Shown here: positions 1 through 5,268 of the stretch, piece by piece | How positions within the stretch are numbered: position 1 is the stretch's first letter | How the letters are laid out: each line of letters starts with the position of its first letter | Source of the DNA: an uncultured Prevotella sp. | GTDB lineage: Bacteria > Bacteroidota > Bacteroidia > Bacteroidales > Bacteroidaceae | Reading direction: 5' to 3' | Assembly: GCA_938018155.1 (NCBI GenBank) | Contig: CALIIG010000137.1 | Span: 1 to 5,268 of the forward strand | Length of the DNA stretch: 5,268 nt | The notes under the pieces: model-generated | The model's input: only the letters and a program-made list of their open reading frames with translations | Told to the model about the DNA's origin: nothing | Databases searched by the model: none | Made by a program: the position numbers and the translations under genes

Positions 1-295
1 TGGACGGCCCCACACTCCGAGAGGCGGAGGGGAGGACGGAGGAGAAGGTGGGAGGCAGGTGTTGCTTCTGATGAGTTCTGCCTCTTACGGTTCCAGCTGT
101 TGACGACTGTGCCTTTTTCGCTTTCCTGATAAATGAAAATAAAACTTTGAGTATCATATCCTTTGATTGTGAAATGTGTTTACACAATCAAAATAACAAA
201 CTCATTCTGTTTTCATTATCTTTACAAGGAATTATTGAGGGAACAGCAATTTATAATATTATTCAATTGAAAAGAATGTCACCAACAGGTATGTT
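1..295. other. Non-coding left end with an abrupt G/C-rich, purine-rich edge
   Basis: No gene is recognised here. Bases 1-60 are 70 percent G+C and rich in GGAGG-like purine runs, quite unlike the A/T-rich DNA from about 130 onward. Plus-strand frame 1 is open from the edge to tandem stops TGA-TAA at 127-132 (42 codons, Arg-rich start). The translation resembles no family I know, so I do not call it a gene. Bases 194-295 hold only A/T-rich sequence and a 10-base palindrome, TTCAATTGAA (262-271), downstream of the synthetase. Confidence 0.5.
162..192. terminator. Strong inverted repeat downstream of the synthetase; possible terminator
   Basis: TTTGATTGTG (162-171) and its exact reverse complement CACAATCAAA (183-192) flank an 11-base loop. 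It lies about 100 bases past the synthetase stop codon in the direction of transcription, where an mRNA end would be expected. No T-run follows the stem on either strand, so it is not a textbook intrinsic terminator. It could instead stabilise a transcript 3' end or be a protein-binding site. Confidence 0.35.
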
Positions 296-1960
296 TTACT
301 CGGTATAAAGGAATCGTTTGATAGACCTTTTAGGGGTTTTCTCAAATTCCTCTTCATGAATCCTTATTTCAGAAAGATGGCAGTATGCGGGTTGTGAGGC
401 ATTCAGTTCCTTCAGGTTTTCATCCATCACATTTTTTAAATCATTATCGTTTAAGCCCATATTCTGCGCTGCTTCATAGTCGGGATGCACCAATCCTACA
501 AGACTGTTTCCAACCTGAATAACAATGCTTTCATTGACAAACGACATGGAATTGAGACGGTCTTCAATCTCTTCGGGATAAATATTTTGTCCGTTTGAAC
601 CCAAAAGCATGTTCTTTGAACGGCCTTTAATGAAGATATTTCCTTCAGCATCCATCGTACCGAGGTCACCGGTATGGAACCATCCGTCATCATCGATAGC
701 CGCTTTCGTAGCCTCCTCGTTTTTGTAATAGCCCAGCATGACGTTGGGACCCTTACATATAATTTCCCCGGGGATGTTTTGAGGGTCTGCCGAAAGTATC
801 TTCACCTGCATGTGCAAGGCAGCCTTACCACACGAGCCGGGAGCAAAATTCTTATAGTCTTCGTAACCGATTATAGGAGCACATTCGGTGGCTCCGTAAC
901 CAACAGTATAACGAAAACCTATACGATGCAGGAACTTTTCGACCTCCTGGCTAAATGCTGCGCCACCAATGATAACCTCATAAAAGTTACCTCCGAAAGC
1001 CTGTGTGACCTGAGCGCATATTTTGTCGTAAACTTTGTTGTTGATTCCGGGCATTTTCAGCAGGAGCTTTATTTTGGGATCCTGTATCTTCGGGAACACT
1101 TTTTTCCTGATAATCTTTTCTATAATAAGAGGTACAGAGATGATGACAACGGGCTTGATATCTGCGAAAGCTGCTGCAATAATGGCAGGAGAGGGGATTC
1201 GCGTCAAATAAAATATATGGCAGCCCTGGATAAACTCAAACAGAAACTCAAAGGCCATTCCATACATGTGGGCCATAGGGAGAATGCTTATGATGCTGTC
1301 TCCAACCTTAATATGGGCTCCAAGAACATGGTTTCCAAAGTCGGCGTTACTCCACAAAGCGCGATAGGGAATCATTACGCCCTTTGAGAATCCCGTTGTT
1401 CCGCTGGTATAGTTAATCAAAGCCAGCTCATTGGGATTTTCATCAATATAATAATGTATGTGTTCCTTTCTGAAGAATTTCGGGTATTTCTGCCCGAACA
1501 TTTCATTTAAATGCTCACGGGCATAGGTAAGTTTGTCGGTACGGGAGAGCACCAGTGAGTAATCGGGAATATAAATAATACCTTCGAGAGAAGGCATTTT
1601 CGTAGCATCGATCTGCGTAGCAACCACATCGCCCACAAAAAGAAGTCGGGCTTCAGAGTGATTAACAATATTATGAATTTGGTCGGGCATAAATTCATGC
1701 AAGATAGGAACAGCTACTGCACCATAAGTCAGCACGGCAAGGAAAGCAGCTGCCCATGCAGAGCTGTTGCGTCCACACAGTGCAATCTTGTCACCTTTTT
1801 TAATACCCGAACTCTCAAACATAATGTGCAGCTTCTCTATCTTGCGTGCTACATCATGGTATTGCAGGGTGGCACCCTTATAATCAGTCAGGGCGTCATT
1901 GTCCCAATGATTAATAATGCTGTCCTGTATAAGCTTATTAAAACTCGGTATTTTTTCCAT
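296..1960 (-). CDS. AMP-forming long-chain acyl-CoA synthetase (fatty acid--CoA ligase)
   Basis: This 554-residue protein belongs to the ANL (acyl-CoA synthetase/NRPS adenylation/luciferase) superfamily. It would activate a fatty acid with ATP to acyl-AMP and then transfer it to CoA, in the cytoplasm or at the inner membrane face. Core motifs are visible in order: A3 phosphate-binding loop YTSGTTGFSKG (184-194), A5 YGATE (355-359), WFHTGDLG with the ATP-ribose aspartate (427-434), and the hinge region KGRSKN (445-450) followed by NGQNIYPEEIE (456-466). The C-terminal subdomain is complete and ends in EKTPKRSIKRF (540-550). There the position usually held by the catalytic A10 lysine appears to be Ser546, with lysines at 544 and 548. 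Length is normal for the family. The start is supported because the decayed neighbouring copy aligns from its own ATG. No Shine-Dalgarno sequence is seen; the leader just before ATG is A/T-rich. Family assignment is secure; chain-length preference is inferred only. Confidence 0.93.
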   Translation of the reverse strand: MEKIPSFNKLIQDSIINHWDNDALTDYKGATLQYHDVARKIEKLHIMFESSGIKKGDKIALCGRNSSAWAAAFLAVLTYGAVAVPILHEFMPDQIHNIVNHSEARLLFVGDVVATQIDATKMPSLEGIIYIPDYSLVLSRTDKLTYAREHLNEMFGQKYPKFFRKEHIHYYIDENPNELALINYTSGTTGFSKGVMIPYRALWSNADFGNHVLGAHIKVGDSIISILPMAHMYGMAFEFLFEFIQGCHIFYLTRIPSPAIIAAAFADIKPVVIISVPLIIEKIIRKKVFPKIQDPKIKLLLKMPGINNKVYDKICAQVTQAFGGNFYEVIIGGAAFSQEVEKFLHRIGFRYTVGYGATECAPIIGYEDYKNFAPGSCGKAALHMQVKILSADPQNIPGEIICKGPNVMLGYYKNEEATKAAIDDDGWFHTGDLGTMDAEGNIFIKGRSKNMLLGSNGQNIYPEEIEDRLNSMSFVNESIVIQVGNSLVGLVHPDYEAAQNMGLNDNDLKNVMDENLKELNASQPAYCHLSEIRIHEEEFEKTPKRSIKRFLYTE

Positions 1961-2039
1961 TATATAATGTTTTTGTTATGAACAATCTCTCTTCATCTTT
2001 AAATAATAAAAGATTATTCAGTAATGTAGGCATAAAGGT
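1961..2039 (-). other. Leader between the synthetase fragment and the intact gene
   Basis: This is 79 bases of A/T-rich sequence after similarity to the synthetase ends. It contains a small inverted repeat, ATCTTT (1995-2000) with AAAGAT (2009-2014), about 35 bases before the start codon. It has no TAnnTTTG-type box and no Shine-Dalgarno sequence. It is probably part of the 5' leader of the intact synthetase mRNA, with no function that I can show. Confidence 0.4.
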
Positions 2040-2232
2040 ATTGCGGCCGCATAAAAGCTACTTTGTCATCAGAATGCAATCCTGAGCATTCAAACATAAT
2101 GAGCTTCTCTATTTTACGTGTCACATCATGGTATTGTAACGTCGATCCCTTATAATTTGTCAGGGCATCTTTATCCCAATTACTCTGAATAGAAACTTTA
2201 ATCAGTTCGTTAAAACTGGGGGTTGGGGCCAT
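2014..2232 (-). pseudogene. Truncated, frameshifted 5' copy of the adjacent acyl-CoA synthetase
   Basis: Starting at ATG 2232, 72 codons remain open. The first 60 or so residues align with the N-terminus of the intact synthetase downstream: PSFN, WDKDALTNYKG, TLQYHDV, RKIEKL and IMFE all match, about 40 identical positions. One codon (His44 of the intact copy) is missing. After residue 59 the reading frame departs from the family. Removing one base from the A4 run at 2053-2056 restores Leu-Cys-Gly-Arg-Asn, identical to residues 61-65 of the intact protein. Similarity then stops near 2040, so the fragment is both frameshifted and truncated; all ATP-binding motifs are gone. The open frame continues upstream of ATG 2232 as far as 2349, but that extension does not match the family N-terminus and is probably not translated as one protein. 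The arrangement fits a tandem duplication followed by deletion of the 3' part of the upstream copy. Function is unlikely. Confidence 0.85.
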
Positions 2233-2258
2233 TGCACAAGAATCTTTATTTTGTGCAA
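2232..2258. repeat. Inverted repeat TTGCACAA/TTGTGCAA at the predicted transcription start
   Basis: TTGCACAA (2232-2239) and its exact reverse complement TTGTGCAA (2251-2258) are separated by 11 bases. The repeat overlaps the predicted -7 box and start site, which is where a repressor operator would be expected. It could equally form a short hairpin in the leader RNA. A second, related pair, CTGCACA (2273-2279) and TGTGCAG (2293-2299), encloses the -33 box, but its right arm is also conserved coding sequence in the synthetase copies and so may be inherited rather than regulatory. No regulator is encoded in the window. Confidence 0.35.
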
Positions 2259-2287
2259 AGGTAATATGTAATCTGCACAATCCCAAA
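2256..2287 (-). promoter_or_regulatory. Consensus Bacteroidota promoter before the synthetase fragment and gene
   Basis: On the minus strand TTTG (2287-2284) is followed after exactly 20 bases by TACCTTTG (2263-2256). This is a full match to the known Bacteroidota -33/-7 pattern TTTG and TAnnTTTG. Transcription would begin near 2250, about 18 bases before ATG 2232 of the decayed copy. No CAAAnnTA (the minus-strand -7 box as it appears on the plus strand) is found between the intact gene's start and 2090, so this is the best candidate promoter for the intact synthetase, through a leader of about 290 bases that includes the fossil. A caution: the -33 TTTG coincides with a TTTG that is coding sequence in the related copies, so it may be a lucky match. 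Confidence 0.5.
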
Positions 2288-2384
2288 AATAATGTGCAGT
2301 ATTTTACATCATGAACTACTTTCCCTTGCACAAACAGGCACAAAAACAACCATCTTATCCGATTCCCAATCGCTTACAGGCCAT
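2265..2384 (-). pseudogene. Possible third, heavily eroded copy of the synthetase 5' end
   Basis: Read on the minus strand, short blocks of this stretch match the synthetase 5' end in the same order: ATGGCC (2384-2379, as at the start of the neighbouring fragment), ATTGGGA, GATAAGATG, GCCTG, AAGGGA, CATGATGTA (2313-2305, identical to the intact gene at 1858-1850), and a 19-base block at 2299-2281 that matches 1831-1813 at 17 positions. GGATTG and a GATTACA/GATGACA pair follow. The gaps between blocks have changed length, so no reading frame survives. The 19-base block keeps the GTGCAG version found in the intact gene, which the middle fragment has lost. The collinear order is the main argument; the individual blocks are short, so part of this could be chance. 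It begins 26 bases after the permease stop codon. Confidence 0.45.
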
Positions 2385-2389
2385 GTAAG
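2360..2389. other. Two adjacent small inverted repeats just after the permease gene
   Basis: CGATT-CCC-AATCG (2360-2372) is immediately followed by CTTACA-GGCCA-TGTAAG (2373-2389), starting about 20 bases after the permease stop codon in the direction of transcription. On the minus strand a T-rich stretch (2349-2340) follows after about 10 bases. This could be a weak terminator for the aminotransferase-permease unit, but the stems are only 5 and 6 base pairs and the T-run is not adjacent. The same bases also contribute to the proposed third synthetase relic. Confidence 0.25.
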
Positions 2390-2410
2390 TGTTTTTCAAT
2401 GCAATTACCT

Positions 2411-3658
2411 TTATTCGTAACGCATGCTTTTGGCAGGGTGTATATGTGAAATAAGATAGCTTGGAGCTATGAGTACGAACAGGCTGATGACTGCAGTAAG
2501 AATATTAATTAGCAACAGCCCGGGAATGTTAAACTCAACAGGAACTGTGCTAACATAATAAGTAGCAGGGTTTAGTTTAACAATGCCAAAATACTTTTGT
2601 ACCAGTGAAATGCCTATACCCACGATATTACCAATAAGCAAACCACGACCAATAATAAAGGTGGCGAACCACAAAAACATGTGACGGATGGTAGAATTAC
2701 GGGTACCAAGGGCTTTGAAAACGCCAATCATTGTGGTTCGTTCCAATATAATAATGAGCAACCCCGATACCATTGTTACACCGGCTACCGAAATCATCAG
2801 TGCCAATATAATCCAAACGTTCATGTCTAACAGGTCGAGCCACTGGAAAATTTGCGGGTTAAGGTCTTGTATGGTTTGCGAAGTGTATGTTTCTCCGTAA
2901 TGGTCGGTTGTTTTGTTTATTTTCTTAACAAACAGGTTTTCAACCGTATTGACATCATCAAAATTATTTACGGTAACATCGGCACCGGAGGCCTGGTCTG
3001 TATTCCACCCGTTAAGTTTAACGGCTGTATACAGGTCAGTAAAGCACATGACATCGTCATACTGGTTCAAATTAGTTTGATAAATACCGGCAATCGTAAA
3101 GCGACGCACGCGAACACCGTCGTCATCAATAAAATAGGCAAATATACGCTGCCCCAGTTTTATATTTAGTTTGTTAGCAATATTTTTTGAAATAACAATT
3201 TTATTGCCCGCCATACCATCAGAAAATCGGGGTATACTTCCTGCAATTAAGTTCTGATGAATAAATGTTGAGTCAAATTCAGGGCCAACTCCCTTTAGCA
3301 TTACGCCCAGAAAATCGTTCTCAGTCTTCAATATTCCCTGTTTATAGGCAAACCGTTCAGCATGTTTAACTCCCGCAATACCTTTTATAACGTTCATCAT
3401 ACTGTCGTTGATGACAATAGGGCACTGGTCTGACGACATCTGCGTCATGAAGTTGGTTACCTGAATGTGCGAGCCAAAACCAATCACCTTGTTACGTATG
3501 CTATGCTTAAAACCAAGCACTACGAACACCGATACTATCATCACCATAATGCCAATAGCCACACCAGCAGTAGCTATTGTTATTGCAGGACGTGACACCT
3601 TCTTCGAATCGCTGTGACCCCAAAAAAGTCGTTTTGCGATATACAGGGGAAAATTCAT
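2411..3658 (-). CDS. LolC/LolE-type (FtsX family) ABC transporter permease
   Basis: This 415-residue inner-membrane protein has the layout of lipoprotein-releasing permeases. It has a short cytoplasmic N-terminus (YIAKRLFWGHSDSKK), a first membrane segment at about 26-50 (AITIATAGVAIGIMVMIVSV), a large extracytoplasmic domain at about 51-280 (the MacB-periplasmic-core type), and three further membrane segments near 281-305, 325-353 and 379-403. After the second segment comes ERTTMIGVFKALGTRNSTIR (306-325), the cytoplasmic coupling region that contacts the ATPase in this family. The C-terminus AKSMRYE is also typical. Known relatives work with LolD to extract lipoproteins from the inner membrane for transfer to the outer membrane; no ATPase gene is in the window. 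The start lies 28 bases after the aminotransferase stop with no promoter between them, so the two genes are probably co-transcribed. Family assignment is firm; lipoprotein release specifically, rather than another FtsX-like export role, is inferred. Confidence 0.9.
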   Translation of the reverse strand: MNFPLYIAKRLFWGHSDSKKVSRPAITIATAGVAIGIMVMIVSVFVVLGFKHSIRNKVIGFGSHIQVTNFMTQMSSDQCPIVINDSMMNVIKGIAGVKHAERFAYKQGILKTENDFLGVMLKGVGPEFDSTFIHQNLIAGSIPRFSDGMAGNKIVISKNIANKLNIKLGQRIFAYFIDDDGVRVRRFTIAGIYQTNLNQYDDVMCFTDLYTAVKLNGWNTDQASGADVTVNNFDDVNTVENLFVKKINKTTDHYGETYTSQTIQDLNPQIFQWLDLLDMNVWIILALMISVAGVTMVSGLLIIILERTTMIGVFKALGTRNSTIRHMFLWFATFIIGRGLLIGNIVGIGISLVQKYFGIVKLNPATYYVSTVPVEFNIPGLLLINILTAVISLFVLIAPSYLISHIHPAKSMRYE

Positions 3659-3686
3659 GATCGTTATAAACCTAATATCTGAATAG

Positions 3687-4889
3687 TCATACTTTTACAC
3701 GCCCGGGATAAGCCTCCAATGCTTTTCTTAATACAATGAGCGCACGCTCCAAATCTTCCTTTTTCAGCACATAGGCTATACGCACCTGGTTGATACCCGC
3801 ACCGGGAGTGGTGTAGAAACCAGAGGCCGGAGCCATCATAACGGTTTCGCCTTCATAATTAAATTCTTCCAAACACCACCTGCAAAACTTATCTGAATTA
3901 TCAACAGGAAGCTGGGCAACGGTATAGAAAGCCCCCATAGGGATAGGGGAGTACACGCCCGGAATACGATTCAAACCATCAATAAGGCATTTACGCCGTT
4001 CCACATACTCGTCGTAAACATCCTGATAATATTCCTTAGGTGCATCGAGGGAGGCTTCGGCTACAATCTGTCCGAGCAAAGGAGGAGACAACCGGGCCTG
4101 ACAAAATTTCATGACAGCGCGTCTGATTTCTGCATTATGGGTGATCAAAGCACCCACGCGAATGCCACACTCTGAATAGCGTTTCGATACCGAATCAATC
4201 AATACCACGTTGTCTTCAATGCCTTTCAGGTGCATGGAACTGATGTAGGGGCTTCCCGTATAAATATATTCACGGTAAACCTCATCAGAAAAAAGGTATA
4301 AATCATACTTCTTAACCAAGTCGCGAATCTGATTCATTTCACGCCTCGTATAAAGGTAACCGGTGGGGTTATTCGGGTTACAGATCATGATTGCACGCGT
4401 GCGTTCATTGATCAATTCTTCGAATTTCTCAACCTTTGGCAGTGAAAACCCTTCGTCAATAGTGGTTGTAATGGTACGGATTTTGGCACCGGCAGAGATG
4501 GCAAAGGCCATATAATTGGCATAAGCAGGCTCTGGAATAATGATTTCGTCGCCGGGATTCAAACAGCTCATAAAGGCAAACAGAACGGCTTCTGAACCGC
4601 CGGAGGTGACGATTATTTCGTCGGGGGTAACGTTTATGTTGAATTTCTGGTAAAATCTGGTCAGTTTTTCACGATACGAAAGGAAGCCTTGTGAAGGTGA
4701 ATACTCCAAAATCTTACGATCAATATGTTTTAAAGCGTCGAGTCCTTCTTGTGGAGTATGAACGTCAGGCTGTCCTATATTCAGGTGGAATACCTTGATA
4801 CCGCGGGCCTTTGCAGCGTTTGCCAAAGGAGCAAGCTTACGAATAGGCGACTGGGGCATTTCCAAACCGCGCACTGATATTTCCGGCAT
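3687..4889 (-). CDS. PLP-dependent fold-type I aminotransferase (aspartate/aromatic aminotransferase family)
   Basis: This 400-residue cytoplasmic enzyme transfers an amino group between an amino acid and a 2-oxo acid using pyridoxal phosphate. The expected landmarks are present: the substrate-domain segment LNIGQPDVHTP (36-46), phosphate-binding TSGGSEA (95-101), NPNNPTG (171-177), SDEVYRE (201-207) with Asp202 expected to pair with the pyridine nitrogen, SVSKRYSECGIRVG (233-246) with the Schiff-base Lys236, and QVRIAY (368-373) with Arg370 expected to hold the substrate carboxylate. Length is full for the family. It is first in a probable two-gene unit with the permease and has its own promoter about 35 bases upstream. 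The start is supported by the conserved N-terminal MPEISVRGLE stretch and a short untranslated leader. The sequence does not fix the substrate: aspartate, aromatic amino acids or another pair remain possible, so no gene symbol is given. Confidence 0.92.
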   Translation of the reverse strand: MPEISVRGLEMPQSPIRKLAPLANAAKARGIKVFHLNIGQPDVHTPQEGLDALKHIDRKILEYSPSQGFLSYREKLTRFYQKFNINVTPDEIIVTSGGSEAVLFAFMSCLNPGDEIIIPEPAYANYMAFAISAGAKIRTITTTIDEGFSLPKVEKFEELINERTRAIMICNPNNPTGYLYTRREMNQIRDLVKKYDLYLFSDEVYREYIYTGSPYISSMHLKGIEDNVVLIDSVSKRYSECGIRVGALITHNAEIRRAVMKFCQARLSPPLLGQIVAEASLDAPKEYYQDVYDEYVERRKCLIDGLNRIPGVYSPIPMGAFYTVAQLPVDNSDKFCRWCLEEFNYEGETVMMAPASGFYTTPGAGINQVRIAYVLKKEDLERALIVLRKALEAYPGRVKV

Positions 4890-4921
4890 ACTTGTGTGTT
4901 TACTATGTTATTTATTAGCTG

Positions 4922-4953
4922 CAAAGTTAACGGTTTTAATTGAAATAGACAAT
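4922..4953 (-). promoter_or_regulatory. Bacteroidota-type promoter for the aminotransferase-permease unit
   Basis: On the minus strand TAACTTTG (4929-4922) matches the TAnnTTTG -7 box exactly. It is preceded by ATTG (4953-4950), one mismatch from TTTG, with 20 bases between. Transcription would start near 4916, giving an A/T-rich leader of about 27 bases before ATG 4889, without a Shine-Dalgarno sequence, as is usual in this phylum. Confidence 0.6.
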
Positions 4954-5207
4954 AAATAAAAACTTATACAATAGGCTAACTCCGTAAATACTTAGAACGT
5001 CATGCACGTAATCGGGCATAACAGAAATAGTTTACGCAAACACTATTTATCATCACGTCGAATATATTAAAATAATCAGGGGCGAAATTAAGCACGAATA
5101 TGTATGGTTTTGTAGTTGACTACATGGATTTTATACCGTGATTAAATCGGTTTATATCAACCATTATGATTAATATGTGGAAACATTACGTTTGTATGCT
5201 CATCGTT
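4954..5207. other. Non-coding stretch upstream of the aminotransferase promoter
   Basis: I see no convincing gene here on either strand; the open stretches are very short. It is A/T-rich and contains a 7-base inverted repeat, AAATAGT (5025-5031) with ACTATTT (5042-5048), and a small one, GTAGT-TG-ACTAC, near 5113. Neither is followed by a T-run, so I do not call them terminators. The stretch presumably separates the aminotransferase from an unseen gene beyond the right edge. Confidence 0.5.
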
Positions 5208-5267
5208 TGACGGCCGTCAGCAGCGCGTACGACGGCCGTCATACCCATTGTACGACGATCGTCGTAC
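5208..5267. repeat. Array of three palindromes at 22-23 base spacing, running to the window edge
   Basis: Three G/C-rich palindromes lie in a row: TGACGGCCGTCA (5208-5219, perfect, 12 bases), GTACGACGGCCGTCATAC (5227-5244, one mismatched pair in 18 bases) and GTACGACGATCGTCGTAC (5250-5267, perfect, 18 bases). Their centres are 22 and 23 bases apart, and the last two agree with a consensus GTACGACGRYCGTCRTAC. The array contrasts with the A/T-rich DNA beside it. One base follows the last palindrome before the window ends, so more units may lie outside. Possible roles are an extragenic palindromic repeat, a protein-binding array, or a transcript hairpin cluster; the sequence does not decide between them. 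Confidence 0.85.
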
Positions 5268-5268
5268 G

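Noticed and set aside
674..1387. A 237-codon open frame on the plus strand.
   Set aside because: It is wholly antisense to the conserved synthetase, its translation resembles no known family, and it has no promoter. Codon bias in the real gene explains the openness.
2043..2050. A GCGGCCGC (NotI) site, suggesting a cloning or vector junction.
   Set aside because: The bases encode Cys-Gly-Arg in the corrected frame and match the paralogue's protein there, so the site comes from coding sequence and not from a construct.
2014..2349. A single 111-residue protein starting at 2349.
   Set aside because: Only the part from 2232 onward matches the synthetase. The first 39 residues cover the predicted promoter and the eroded relic, and the end is out of frame, so it is not a genuine intact gene.
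2852..3169. Plus-strand open frames of 70-105 codons within the permease region.
   Set aside because: They are antisense to a well-conserved membrane protein and show no recognisable protein features.
5187..5194. TACGTTTG on the plus strand as a promoter -7 box pointing into the palindrome array.
   Set aside because: No TTTG-like -33 box lies about 20 bases upstream and no gene follows within the window; a single short match is expected by chance.
5208..5268. A CRISPR array.
   Set aside because: The units are palindromes 22-23 bases apart with spacers of only 5-7 bases, not long repeats with unique spacers, and no cas gene is present.

Overview
The window looks like chromosomal DNA of a member of the Bacteroidota, probably Bacteroidales. 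Three things support this. The proteins resemble that phylum's versions of common families. No start codon has a clear Shine-Dalgarno sequence. Two upstream regions carry the phylum's primary sigma-factor promoter pattern (TTTG or near-TTTG, about 20 bases, then TAnnTTTG). This placement rests on recognition by eye, not on a database search.

All real genes lie on the minus strand, so transcription runs from high to low coordinates. From right to left the window holds: a 379-base intergenic region that starts at the window edge with an array of three palindromes spaced 22-23 bases apart (5208-5267) and ends with a promoter (4922-4953); a PLP-dependent fold-type I aminotransferase (4889-3687); 28 bases downstream, a LolC/LolE-type (FtsX family) membrane permease (3658-2411); a degenerate zone (2384-2014); an intact AMP-forming long-chain acyl-CoA synthetase (1960-296); and a 295-base non-coding left end containing a strong inverted repeat and an abrupt change in base composition in the first 60 bases or so.

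The degenerate zone is the most informative part. It holds a clear 5' fragment of a second copy of the acyl-CoA synthetase (2232-2040), which can be read into the conserved CGRN motif only by correcting a one-base slip in an A4 run. Upstream of it, 2384-2265 looks like a third, far more eroded copy of the same 5' end. The zone also contains an exact TTTG-N20-TACCTTTG promoter. It is the only consensus promoter I can find between the permease and the intact synthetase, so it probably drives the intact gene through the fossil leader.

Functionally, the aminotransferase and the permease look co-transcribed but have no obvious biochemical link. The permease would need an ATPase (LolD-like) encoded elsewhere. 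The acyl-CoA synthetase activates fatty acids and looks like a separate transcription unit. I see no tRNA, rRNA, CRISPR array, insertion sequence or recognisable novel defence or biosynthetic system. The oddities are the tandem decay of synthetase copies and the palindrome array at the right edge.
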